Of a DNA stretch of 64,000 nt, positions 1 to 13,500 are shown piece by piece. Position 1 is the first letter of the stretch; every line of letters begins with the position of its first letter. Made by a program: the position numbers and the translations under genes. Source of the stretch: Dermatemys mawii (lineage: Eukaryota > Chordata > Testudines > Dermatemydidae); the NCBI GenBank assembly GCA_007922305.1, contig ML677374.1, positions 10,605,369-10,669,368 on the forward strand, given 5' to 3'. The notes beneath the pieces are model-generated. The model worked only from the letters and a program-made list of their open reading frames with translations, had not been told where the DNA came from and ran no database searches.

Positions 1-1426
1 AAATATCTTGCTCTGACTACGTGATCCTTATCACTAAACATATCTATTATCTACACAAACATTCAGCTATGTCCACAGGTAAAGGTTTAAAGATTCTCGC
101 CGCACTACTATGCGGAACAAGTGCATTATCTGAATATACTTTTATAAATATTTACAAATCAATTACAGGCACTTGAAATGTCTTTGGTTGGAATAAACCA
201 ACATAACAAGATAATGTATTCACAAAGTCTTAAGACCCAGTCTGGGTTCAGCAGGCAATGATTATGGTTCTCAGCCATTTTCAGTAAAAGGAGGAGATGG
301 ATTATGCTTCTGACAAAGCAACCTAAAAGTAAAACAAACAGAAAAAATACAGAATTAAGAGCTTGTGTATAACTGAAATCTACTCTATTTGCATATTACT
401 TATCTCTATGAAGCTAGGATGTGTCATTGCCATTCTGAGGACTCCAGGTTGGAAAGACCACCAAAATATATCGGAAGATATTTTGTAATTGGTATTTATC
501 AAATATTCAAAGATATTCAGCTCTTGGTAGAAGTTTCCCTAATAATGAAGGATAGTACATTGTAGCTTCTTGTTACATAGTTAAATACATCCATATTTAA
601 TCCATTAAGCAAAGTGTGGGTGTGTGTGTATGTGTCTATATAATTAGTCTAACAGCCCTTAAACCAACATCTGCATTAGTTTTCTTTAATGCTGATTACA
701 GCCATTAGAACTAGCTGTGATAGTGATATTTTCATAAATGTATTCTGTCTTCTTGTAATAAGAGAATGTAAGACTATTTCAAGCTGTGTAAGCCAAACTT
801 TATACAACCCAAAGTCCAAATACTATACTGTGCTGTGAATACAGCTTACTTGACGTTACTTGTTAGAGGTATTAAAATACCCAAATCACTTCTGCATTTA
901 CTGAACTACAATGAATACCCTACACTCACAGAATAAGAATCTCTAACTGAAGGATCTACCAGCACTATATACATATGTACTTGTTAAGCTTCTGCGCATG
1001 CACAGGCCATAGAGGACTACTGTATGCCTTTCCAACAGGAGGCAACACAGAGGCACAAAGCAGTCAAGTGATTTGTTCAAGGTCTTAGTGACAGTGGCTG
1101 ACACACAAGTGACTCCAGTAGTCATGATTCTCAATCCTCTGCGTTAGCCACAAATTATACTATCCTACTCTTAACCAAGGCATTTCATTTCTGAATGGAA
1201 TCTTCTACCTTGTTTCTCCAGGGGCTGGATTATAAAGGCAGAGAACAAGGCACCTTTTACAGTGCCATTATTTACTGTCCTCCAGTGAGATACTAGGTTG
1301 GGAGAGAAGCAAATCATCATCATTGTATACCAATTAAATAATGTAAACTTTGTATATAAAAGGGATCTTTTCTAATTTCTTTCCTCTCTCCCACAATGTT
1401 GTCTGTATTATCTTAGGTATACTTAC
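1..1426 (-). other. TMEM248 last intron (partial)
   Basis: AT-rich intronic DNA. It holds a short GT-rich run at about 616-637 and a MIR-like relic at 1041-1150. No family-like C-terminal exon was found here. Confidence 0.7.
1041..1150 (+). repeat. MIR-like CORE-SINE relic
   Basis: Resembles the conserved MIR centre: GAGGCACAAAGCAGTCAAGT, then a gatttgttcaaggtc-type block and a serine-tRNA-like tail region. Old and diverged. Confidence 0.5.
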
Positions 1427-1570
1427 TTTTTCAGGGCAGAATTCTGTATTACTTTGCCTCAGTTTGCTTGGTCTACCTTTAATAACTGCATAGCAGAAAA
1501 GTGTAATCACCATCACAAAAAGAAAATAACTGGTATGCATGAGATGCAAGTTTATTAGTGAGCGATCATC
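1427..1570 (-). CDS. TMEM248: TMEM248 exon 6 (codons 261-308)
   Basis: Encodes DDRSLINLHLMHTSYFLF and the last membrane segment, ending FCPEK. The acceptor is a pyrimidine-rich tract ending TGTGCAG at 1571; the donor after 1427 is GTAAGTAT, a near-ideal site. Length is 144 nt, in phase 0. The frame stays open past the donor for about 30 codons, but those residues do not resemble the family C-terminus, so the exon is taken to stop at the donor. Confidence 0.93.
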
Positions 1571-4500
1571 CTGCACAGAGAAATAAAATCGTTTACTGAT
1601 GCTGTACATAGAGAAGGCATTTCACATTCAAGCAATGCTTAGCAGATATCAAAGAAGTCATTTTCCCAACCTTGTTTCTTACTAATACAAGGGACATCCT
1701 CTAAATTGCTAATGCAGAACTTCTAAAAATTGAAGGTAGTGCTAAGTTTTGGCAGTTAAGGATAACTTACACACTTTTCTAACAATATTTAATTTGCACT
1801 AGTGACTGCATTTTAACAACATTCATTACACAAATCTTGCACTTTATATACAAAACAGTAGCACCTTTAATCAGAGGATTTCAAATTACAAATCTTAATT
1901 AATGAAGCTGTGAGGCACATTGAAATATATGGGGATCACCGCACCCACTACTGAAATGCAGCCACTTCTGATATAGCTAAGGCAACTATTTCAGACAGGC
2001 ATGGTGGTCGATGTACTCTTTTATTGGACCAACTACTGGAGGTGAAAGAAACTTTCAAGCTACACAGAGCTCTTCTGCAGATCTGGGAAAGGTACCAAGG
2101 CGGTGGTTCTCAAACCGGGGGTCGTGACCCCTCGGGGGGTCGTCGGCTGCCTCCTGAGGGGTCGCGAGCTCCTTGCACCTCTGAAAAGCCGCCGAATAGA
2201 TTATTTCTGGATTCGGTGGCTTTTCAGTGGACATGCAGCGCTATTTCAGGAGCACTCAGCATGTTCGCCGAAAATAGCCGCTGAATGCAGAAGTATTCAA
2301 TTCGGTGGCTTTTCGGCGGACATACAAGGGTCCGCCACGCCGAAAGTGAAAGCAAAAAAGGGTCACGGTTCTCAATAGTTTGAGATCCGCTGTACTAAGG
2401 CCTTAGCTACACTTGCAATAAAGCTGGCCAGAGCGCTCTACCTCACTCATTGTTCACACTGGCAAGGCATGTAGAGCGCTCTGACTTCCTGGCTACAGCA
2501 CTGCTGGTAATCCACCTCGGCAAGAGAAATAATGTCTGATGTGTCTTGGGTGAGACGCTCCAGCGTCAGTGTGAACAAGGTGTTGCATTACTGTGCTCTG
2601 ATTGACCTCCAGGAATGTCCCATAATCTCCTTCAGTCAAGTGGCCACTCTACTCATGGTTTTGAAATCAGATGCAGGAATGCAGATATGCCCTTTCAAAG
2701 CTCAGTTTTGACATCTGGCATGCTTATCTGCTCCGAGACAAAGCAAAATTTACTGAGGAATGTTGTTTGCTTTGAGTGAGAGAGAGGGATGGGAGGGGGG
2801 TTCCTGAACTTACAAGATAGCATGCTGACACACTCAGCACCCCAAAAACCCACTCTCTCTCCCCTCACATACACACAAACACACTCCCTGTCACACTCCA
2901 CTCCACTCCCTGCATTTGAAAAGCATGTTGCAGCCACCTGAATGCTGGGATAGCTGCCCATAATGCACCGCTCCCAATGCCGCTGCAAGTGTTGCAAATG
3001 TGGCAATGCCAATGCGCTTGCAGCTGTCAGTGTGGACAGACTGCGGCGCTTTCCCTACTGCGCTCTCCACATCTGCAAGGGTGGCCAGGCCCTTCGACCA
3101 TGATTTTTAGCATCTAGCTAAGATACGAATTTAAGCTCCCTGGCTCGTCTTTTGAAGGTGCTGTGCAGGTTTTGCAGACCTGAAGAAATGCTCTGCGTAG
3201 CCTGAAAACTTGTCTCTCTCACCAACAGAAGTTGGTCTAACAAAAGAGATCACCTCACCCCCTTGTCACTCTAATATTTTGGGACCAACACAGCTACAAC
3301 AGCACTGCAAGCAACTATTTAAGAAAGCAGTGCTATGCAACTCTTTTAGATCAGCAAGAGAAGACTATCTTATTCAGTTAAATCAACAGAAGGTATTCAG
3401 TCAATGGAACGTAGAAAGAGAATTGGCACTTACATCTGGAACTATGACAGTTAGTTTGGGATTTAAAGCATGATAGACTTTTCCAATGGCTCCTTTGTAA
3501 CACCAGAAAGGGTTATAATCTTGTGCATATTTTGTATTTGAATCCCTGGCTGTAGTGAAGATCTTGTACCAGAGGGTAGCATTGCTGTACGTCTCAGGAA
3601 CACAATGTGGTGGCTGACTGAGGATATAAAAAACAAGCAAGCAAGCAGATGAATTGCCATTTTCAGTGTTCTGTATGGCTGACTCTCAGAACTTAGTAAG
3701 GGTCATTCTCGCTTTGACCAGTGTAAACAGTGTATTGTTTTATTCAGGATCATCCATAGTGTAATTGAAAAATATAATGCTAAAGGAAAACAAAATCTAG
3801 AACCTATAGCAACGTTAAACTTCCTTTACAGTCTGTTCCAAAATGTCAACCCCCACACCCTCATTTAACGAAGAGGAGTATGTACAGATTTCAAAAAACT
3901 TTTGATATTTTAATACAGCTTTCAGGTGAACCCACCCCGAGCTCCAGAAAGGAAGTGGGATAAACAACAACAACTTGGTGTGCCCAGTCCATAGGTGTGT
4001 AGAGAAGACAAGGGGAGAGTTTGTAACCATCAGGAACCAACTAGTGTGGCTCTTGCCTCATCCAACACTCTGCCTGCTTTGGATTTTACTGTTTTCAGGG
4101 TGGGATTTTGTTAACGGAAGGATTCTATCCAAAGAACAGATAGAGAGCAGGCAGTGGTCATGTTAGATTCCTGGCACTGACCTAGTTATGCCACCTCTAT
4201 GCAAGAGACACATTCACTCTCCAACGCCCACTTAGCCTTGTCCTCTTGACACAGTTGTTGAAGAAAGTGGGGGGAAGTCAAGCATGATACTTTTTTTGTG
4301 AACACCCTTCTACTGCTGAAGAGACTGAGACCAAACTCATATAGACCAGTTGCCCGAAAGAATCAATTTTTTGTCACCAATGACCTGAGCTTAGATCAAG
4401 ATACCATTAGAGATAATAAACAATACCACCACCTACCTTTAAATAGTGCTTAAAGGAGCTCTTTGCCATATCAATCCCCTGAACCATCTGTTTCCCCACT

Positions 4501-7500
4501 GTATATCACTTTAGCTATATTCACTGTTCCAATTAAAGATATTACAGTTTAAAGGAAGTTTTCAGAAAACATCTCTCTCTCTTACAACAACCGCAGTTTG
4601 CTTATGCTGAAGACAACCAGCATCATTTCTGAGAAGCTTTAAAGTAGACATGATTCAAACGCAGCTGGCTCTGAACTGTAGAGAGAAACTGGCCATTTTC
4701 AGCAAGTTAGAGATGCAGAAGTCTGGAAAGCCCTTGAATACTTTTACACTTTTAAAAACGAAGTGATGATGTTTTGAAATGAAGAAAAAATTGGTAATAG
4801 GATGTCAAGTACTAAAATGAAACTTTGCAGGTGAATACAACTAGAAACATAGGAACTGCCATACCGGATCAGACCAGTAATCTATCCAGTCCTGTATCCT
4901 CCCTCTGACAGTGGCTAGAACCAAACACTTCTGAAGGGTTCTTGCACCTTTCTCTGAAGACATATGTAGAATAATCTGACCGCAAACTGGTCTCATCCTG
5001 GTCTCTAGTAGTTAGAAACTGGTTTAAACTTGAAGCACAAGGTGTAAATAGCCCTTTCAAAATGAGAGTCATGATTAAACATTTATAACTTAGATGCACA
5101 GGGCTATATTGGATAATTTCAAACCTATGAGTTCTATAGTTCCTGGCCACATTCCCTGGATTGTGGCTAAAACTCCATCAGTGCACAATAACACGTTGGG
5201 GGGGGGGGGGGGGGAAGGAGGGGAGAGACAGAGAAAATGTAAGCGTACATGAAATGGTGCCAAACAACATCCAGGGAAACTCTACTGTGTTAGTAAAGAC
5301 AGCAAATGTCTTTGAAAAACAAACTGGACTTTATACTACTAAAAAGAGAATGTATCACTTACTTCCAAAGTCAATGTTAGAGCACCATGGGGGGCATATG
5401 AAAAGCATCCAAAGAATTAAGAAAGTAGTGGGTACATCTGAGTTAACCAGCCTAAGAACAAATAAATTAGAAAGGCACTTACACTGTGACAGGAAACACA
5501 CTGCTCGCTGCTGTGACAGTCATACAGGTTGTGAATACCACCTGCTCACAGTGACCATGGAGAACACAGTCATCTGAATTCCAAGCAGCAGGCAGGGTGA
5601 ACGTAATATTTATCTCCTCATGGGATTCTCTGCCTTTTAGAAAGAAAGAAATTGTTGGTATGCGGAGAGCAATAACAGCAACAATTACTAGGAAAAGGCA
5701 TGTGGTCAATTGTACTTTTGTGGACCCAGCTTTGCAGCCATCACTGTGGGAAGAAATATCAGGAAAATTACAGACTCCCATTTCCCCCCTCTCCTCGCCC
5801 CGACTCCAAGCACACAGTTATTAGCACTGATGACATTTTCAGCCTGGTCCCATGACCATCGGGCCTTAACAAGTTTTTGAATTTAGAAAACCTCTCTCTA
5901 TAATTGTGCATCATCTAGGCCATTGTCTGCAACAATTTTATCAGTAATTACATCTTAGGAGGGGAATGGCTAAAATTCTAAACCCTTAGTTCATCACCTG
6001 CTTTTTCTGTAGTTTAGTTTTTACTATAGAGAAATCCATGCAGATATAAACTGCTGAAAAGTGTCTTAAAATGCACAACCTCATCAACAGATAAAACTAT
6101 AAAAGAGACAAGACCAAACCACTGGGTTCTCAAAATGATAAACTTTAGGTCCCCAGGGATAAACCAGATTTGATATGCAGATTAAAACCAGGTCATCTGA
6201 CCAACAGAAAATTACATTATATCCTTCAAGAAAGAGTAGAGAAATTTGCTGTAAGAATTAGAGATTTTCAGTCATGGCATGTGCGTGCAATCGGCTATTT
6301 CAGGTGCAAGCCACCGTGATGTTATAGTACCACTGTAAACTGAAACATGCTGAACTTTAACTCAATAGTTCCTGTAAACCACTTCTACTAAGTCTCCACA
6401 GCCACCGACTTATCCCTCTGGCCAGGCAAGCCAACAGAATAGGTTAGGACATCTTAGTATTACTGGAAAGCTTTACAATTGTTGCTTTTCAGCAGCTTTA
6501 TCCTGAACGAGTTTGTATTTTAGATTTTAAATCAACAAGAGGTTTTCCGTTAATGTTCATCTGGATCATTAATGCAGAGGGATTCACCACCACCAAAACA
6601 GACGGACTGATCAGCAGCACTCAAGTGTACCCTGCATAAGCATGTAGCAGCTTTTCCAGATCAGAAATCTGTTTTGAAAGTACTTTCAGATGAATGCAAG
6701 TGGGCTGATGGATATTTTTAGACTGCAAAGTAGCGTACACGTATGAATGTACACACTTCTTCCCTATTACCCCAAACACAGGAAAAGTTACTTTTTGCCA
6801 AAAAGAAATCAAACAGGCTCATTATTGTGAAGTATTAACAATAATTTTAGCTATGCACATGTCTATGCAAATGATTTGTCTCCTTAGCGACTAGCTAGAT
6901 TTTTATATTCCTTTTTCAGACATTTGTAATATTAGAAGTGTAATTAGTATTCACTCTTGGAACAATCAAATTTTGCATACCTGAGAGTCCAATCTGATGC
7001 CCCAAAATTGTGGAACTTAGGTGTGTGACATTACGGGAATACCCACCAAATGGTTTGAGTGGGTCCAGAGTCAGAGTGATTGTCACAGAGATGTTTACTG
7101 GACCAGAGTCCTCAAGAGTCTGTGGCGATTGCGTAGAAGATCTGGCTTGTCCGCTAGTCACTGTACTTTCTGGAGTTGTGGTATCATTCATGAGATGTTT
7201 TAAGGTTTCATTCTCTGATGTACAGAAGTCCAAATCATTAAACCTCAAGAGGAAAGTATTCCAGTCCTTTAAAAAGCGAGACAAAAATCTAGATTAGATG
7301 ACAGATTAGATTAGCAAAATTATTCAATACTGTCACTTCTTTAAAGAGCAGTTTAGATTTTTAATATCTAGTTTTAAATCTATATTATTCCATGTCACCA
7401 AGACAAATTCAATCCTACCCTCCAATGAAGTAAGTGGCAACACTCTCAAATAGGTGAAATATCTGCTACTTGTTTGTTTTTACAAATTAAATGCCAATTC

Positions 7501-10500
7501 TGATTTTCACTTCACCCCTACTGATCAACTACTAATTTTCAAAGCTATAAAGAGCATGGTAGAATAATACTCTCCTCAAAGCTACAAATGAAATTAATAA
7601 TGCTGGTATACTTGCACCAACTTTGTCTAGTGAGGAGCCCTAGGGTATGGTTACACTTACAAGCGCTATTGGTTATAGCGGTCCCCTTATACAGGAATAT
7701 GTATAGCACTATTGTATGTCCACACTCAGATGCGCCAGCGGTATAGCATGGCCACATTTGGGGCACTTAATGTGGCATTAAGAGCAGCGCATTAGGGCAG
7801 GTATCCCAGCATTCAGCTGGGTGCAACGTGCTTTTTAAACGAGGGGGTGAGGGGGGACGCGTTGTGTGTATGCGGAGGGAGAGAGACAGTGGTTTTTCCA
7901 TTCTTCTGAAAGCCTGTCAGTGAGCCTCCGTTCACAGAAGGCTTTGTTTTCACACAGGCTCCCTCCTTAAACATTTGCATTGCTTATCTGCCGAGTTAAG
8001 AGAGAAACTCTAAAGAGGTACTTCCGCATTCCTCCAGCCGAGTTCAAAACAAAGGGAAGAGACGTCAATTGCCTTAAATGGCTCTAGGCATCTCCAGAGA
8101 TCACTTGTAGCGCAGTGGGTGTCCACATTCTTGCTGTAGCGCTACAGCAGCTGCACTACAGCCCTTATTCCCCATGCGGAGGTGGATTAATAATAGCGCT
8201 ATAACTCAGCAGTTATAGCGCTATTAGTGCCTTGCCAGTGTGGACGGGGAGTAGGTTATAGCGCTCGTGGGGGCTTTATAGCGCTATAAAGTGCCAGTGT
8301 AACCATGGCCCTAGTCTCTCTTATGCATGTAGCTCCCAATGAAATTTAGCTCATACTTTTATCAAAATGCACTCAAACTACAGAAGAGTTTTGCAAGGTA
8401 ATTTACAACAAAGATCAGAAATAGTTCCATGAATCGAACTGTTTGTCAGAACAGAATAAGGGTGGCACTTGGAGCAGGGGAGTGTTACAAACACAATCTT
8501 CTAAATGACAAAACATTAATTTCCCCCCTCTCAGTCTAATTAATTGTATCAAGATTGTTCCTTACAAGGTAAATGACCACTTCTAGGTTAGACATTAAAA
8601 TACAGCAATGCAAAAGAAAACAATCAGATCCTGTGCACTAGCACAGGTGAAAAACATACAAGTTGTTAAAACTAATGTTGTGCATGCCTGTTAAATAAGC
8701 ATGTCCCATCACAAAAGCCAGGAAGTGTGTTACTGCAGGAAGTCAGTGTACATATCTTATTATACCGTACCTCTGTCATTTCCGGTGACTTGATCTCCTT
8801 GATTTTAAAGAAATAACCTAGAGTCAGAAAAGCTATTGCCATGGCGCTTACACTGATCATAAAGACCACAAGAGGAGGGCGACTGCTGATGTAAACCTTC
8901 AGGTTCTCCAAAGGGTTTATGTTGAACATTATTCTGATTGTATCCACCTGAAAGTGGAGAGCATTAGAACAGAGTGATACATGGGAAGAACATGATTTTT
9001 TTCAAGAGATAATTTAAGTCAATCAATCAACAGAAAAACGTGGTTGCGGATTGAAGAAGTCTAAAAAAAAATCCCTCAAAAGGTGCCAGATTTTGTTCTC
9101 CCAACCGCTACAATTTCCAGAAAGAATGGAATTAAAAGATGCCATAGCTTGTAACAGAATCAAACAAGCTTCCTGATAGCCAATCAGTAGTCCATATAGT
9201 TCTTTATTTTATTTCCTTTACTAGTCACCCAGTATAGCACACACAACTGTATTTGGATTCCATGTGAACAGTATTTGAATTAATAAGATTACAATGGAAA
9301 TGTAGTTTCAATAAAGCCCACCGATAAGGTCTGCAAATTTCCAGTTGAGTTATTATACTTCCAAACTTAAAGCAAAAGCCTTTAAAAGCCATTTTAAGAC
9401 CCAGATGGACCAAGTGTGAAATAGATGATGGCACTTTATAAGTGAGAATTACTCTATGTAGCTGCAAAGTACTGTTCCACTTTGAAAAGTGATTTGGTTA
9501 GAGAAAAGCCTCATGAAGTTTTGCATTTGGATCTCCATCATGTCTACACCAAACCTGACGACTCAGACTGGAACACTTCTGGCTGACATGTCAACTAAAA
9601 TCCTGTTATCAGAAACTGAGTGAGCCAGAAGACTCATCTCTTGGTTGGTTCTCCAGCATGAACAGAAGTACAAAGTCACTTGAGTCAATAAATTAAGCAG
9701 ATGGGACTGAACGAACAGAGTTAGGGCTGGTTTACACTTAAAACGCTGCATCAGCACAATTGCACCAATGCAGCTGCACCGCGGTAGCACTAATGTGAAG
9801 ACACTCCTACACTGACAGGAGAGCTTCTCACATCATAGTCAATCCACCTCCCTGAGAGGCAGTAACTATGTGGACAGAAGACGCTTTCCTGTTGACATAG
9901 CAGTCTACCTCGGAGCAATTAGTTTGGTATAACTACGTCACTCAGGGGCGTGGATTTTTCAGACTCCCGTATGATGGTGATGTAGTTACACAGAGAGGCC
10001 AGATCTATACTACAGACCTAAGTCTACTGCAGACGTAATCAATTTTTGTCAAGATCCAAATTTCTTAGTCAAGATACAGTCAAGGTCCAGACTCCAGAGA
10101 AAATAATAGAAATACAATAATGAGAATATGTAAATAAAAAAATTTCAGGGTCTGTTCAAAAGCGTACGGTGGTCCAGGTTTGGACTGTAGCTGGCCTTTT
10201 GGTCTGAGTTGGAGCAGAATTTCCACTTAATACTATTGATTCTCCATTTCTTTTCAGTTTTCCTGTCTTTTCAACATGCAAGTGAAGGGAACTAAGGTCT
10301 ATTGGAATTTACTCCTCCCCACTCAAAGAAAATGATGCAGTCAAGTGTTAAAGTGCAACTTTGAGGCTCAACTTTAGAAACTCTGAAAGCAGTAAACCCC
10401 ACAAGCAATCCTGTTCCCTTTATTTGCTTTACCTATAGTCATGCTAAAATATCTTAATCTTTAGAGCACACAGAAGGAAAGGACTTTTGTTTAGAAACCT

Positions 10501-13500
10501 GTGCTGCCCATCCAAATATTGAGCAACTGAAAGATGCAAATCAAGCATCTCAAGAGCATAGCACTTTAATGACTCAGCAATCAAGGACTAACGCAAGATC
10601 GATCTCTTGGGAATTTTCATTAGGTCAGGGATTCTGCTCCCTGAAGGTCTGTGTGCTGCACAAGGTACGTATGATCCATACAGTAACTTCACCTTTTGGC
10701 TTCGGTATCCCTAATATTCTGCTGGTGTACACTTTTCATCAGCAGCCTCTTCTAGGAAGAAAAATCACTTTGATCCAGTGGAGACAGTAAAGTTCAGTGA
10801 GGAGACCATTGCATTCCACCATATATGGCACAGACTTTAACACACAATCTCGCTCTCTTTTCCTTAGTACAACTTTTTAAAACGGGGTTCATTTCAAAGT
10901 GCAGGATCATATCCTGGGTGCACAATCTTGCTCCACTAATGGATTTCTATCCACCCCCCAAAGACTAAGATAACTAGCTCCATTGTGCCAGTAATGATCA
11001 CTAGCAGCACTACAAGCATCTAATGGTAAAAATCCTGTGTATGGGCAGGAGGGAGGAATATTGGAAAGAGCTAGAGAGAAGGAAGTGGGAGAAAAAAAGA
11101 AAAGAAGAGGTAGAAAGAGAAAGCATATCCCACACTTCTCAAAGACATGCAGCACTACTGCTAGAAAAGCTAATTAAGGTGTCAAGACAGGTGCAACGGG
11201 GGTGGCGTGAATTGCCTCAGGTAAAAGAATTAATTGGGTCTAACCCAATTCTAAAGTTCTGTCTCTTCTCACTGGCAGGACAGGATTCCTTTTCAGCAAT
11301 TTTCTGATTTTTTTTTTTTTTTTTTAACTAGGGTTTATCACAGATGTCAGTCTAGAAACACTGGAGACACACTGAGATGGAAACAGACCAAACAAACCCA
11401 GAGCAGAGTTGTATTCAGTGTTCCCTTCTGAATTTCCTTTTAAGAAAAAGCCCAGCAAGAGGCAAGGTTTATTATAGCATTTAATCAAAGCTCAATGTTA
11501 CCCAGGAGCAAATACAGTATTGCAGCTTACTGTAAATGTAAGGGACCACCAGCAATTTTATTCGAATTCTAGTTTCCCCAGGGGTTCACTCAACCACTTA
11601 AATGGATGCGCTAAAACTCACTACAACAAAAATCAGCCCAAATATTGTTTGTTGTTAAAAGAGAACCAGATTTTCTGAGGACTTGTTGCCAAACATCCTC
11701 CCAGAACTTTGAAAACAGTCAGACCTCTCAGTCAGGAAGCGTTTCAGGATACTATTTCCAAAGGATAACAGGCCCTTTGAGTATTTACAACAAAACCTGT
11801 GGACAGTTAATCATAGAATCACAGAGTTGGAAGGGACCTCAGTAGATCATCTAGTCCAACTCCCTGCTCAAAGCAGGACCAACGCCCAATTAAATCATCC
11901 AAACAGATTTTTGCCCCATATCCCTAAATGGCCCCTTTGAGGATTGAACTCTCAACCCTTTAGCAGGCCAATGCTCAAATCACTGAGCTATCCCTCCCTC
12001 ACACCCACTCCCATGCCTCAACCCTCTGCCCCGAGCCTCCTCTGGCACTCAAACTCCTTCTCAGAGCCCATGTTCCAACCTGCCTGCCAGCCCCACGCCA
12101 ACCAAACTATAAACCAGAATTTCAATGAAGATCAGAAATGCCGGTTTATAGAGCTTTCTGGCTGGCAAAGTTCCACATAAAACAGCTTTTACTATAGTTA
12201 GGAAATTTCTCCTAATATCCAACCTAAATCTCCCTTGCTGCAGATTTCGCCCATTACTTCCTGTTCTACCTTTTGCAGATATGGAGAAAAACAGATCCTC
12301 CTCCTCTTTATAACAACCTTTAACATATTTGAAGACTTATCAGGTGACCCATTCTCCCCTTCTCTCCCTAGTCTTTTCTCAAGTCTAAACATATCCAGTT
12401 TTTTAAACCATTGCTCAAAAGTTAGGTTTTCTAAATCTTTTATTATTCTTGTTGCTTTCCTCTGGACTCTCTCCAGTTTGTCCACATCTTTAAGATGTGG
12501 TGCCCGGAACTGAATACGGTACTCCAGCGGAGGCTTTAACAGTGCCACATATAACAAGAAGTATTTCCCATATCTCACATCTGACAGTCCGCTTAATACA
12601 CCTTAGACTGATATTTGCCTTTTTCATAACATATGTTGGCTCATATTCCATTGGTGAACCACTATAACCCCCAGATCCTTTCCAGCAGTGCTACTGCCTT
12701 GCCAGTTATTTCCCATTTTCTTTTTGATTTTTCCTTCCCAAGAGTCGTACTTTGTACTTGTCTTTATTAAATGTCACATTGTGGATTTCACACCAGTTCT
12801 TCAATTTGTCCAGGTAATTTTGAATTCTAATTCTGTCCCCCATAGTGTTAGCAAACCCTCCCAGCCTGGTGTCAACCACAAATTTGATAAGCACACTGTC
12901 CCCATTCCATTCTCTAAGACATTAATGAAAATATTGAATGGGACCAGAACCAGGACAGACCCTTATGTGATCCCACCCATTTTGACAGTGAACCATTGAT
13001 AACTACTCTGAGTACAGTCTTTCAACCAGTTTTGCACCCATGTTATAATAATTTCATCTAGACCACACTTCCCTAGTTTGCTTATGAGTAGGTCATGAGG
13101 GTGGGTGGCCACATCAGTTCTGGCCTATCTACTTCCACAATGTTTCTAAGATTTCATATCTTTTCTGAATCTGATAATCTCACTACATTAAAAAGCATTC
13201 TTTTTTTCTTTTACCATCAATGAAGATTTAAAAGATGTCCCGTGACTAACAGTACAACGGCAATTAGGAAACAGGTCACATCAGGGTTAACAACATGGAA
13301 TTAACACATCCACAAAATAAATAAATAAATAACTGAACTGTGATTCTCCTAACAAACCATCCATAAATAACATGAACACAAAAGAAAAGTGTTGACCTCA
13401 AAACTGACCTCTCTCATTCAAGAACAGGAAACATTCACAGGTACAAAAAATATTCTCAAATATTAAGAACAATTTTCTTTTCTTCAAGGCAAAGATTGAC

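Larger units (their letters stand above)
1571..3433 (-). other. TMEM248 intron 5
   Basis: Mostly repeats: part of a dispersed repeat at 2005-2092, a hAT element at 2101-2392, a MITE-like stretch at 2401-3085 and another dispersed repeat at 3086-3310. Confidence 0.7.
3618..5482 (-). other. TMEM248 intron 4
   Basis: AT-rich intron. It contains a dispersed repeat near 4845-5050 and a run of 17 G at 5198-5214. Nothing else recognised. Confidence 0.6.

Noticed and set aside
1334..1426. Extended C-terminus of TMEM248 (about 30 extra codons after EK)
   Set aside because: An excellent GTAAGT donor sits exactly at the junction, and the residues beyond it do not resemble the family ending.
5161..5577. 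138-codon plus-strand frame
   Set aside because: Runs through the 17-G tract and antisense to TMEM248 exon 4.
11941..11991. tRNA gene
   Set aside because: The A and B boxes belong to the head of a SINE; the cloverleaf does not close and a SINE body follows.
12235..12999. Plus-strand frames of 92 and 103 codons
   Set aside because: Antisense readings of the CR1 fragment.
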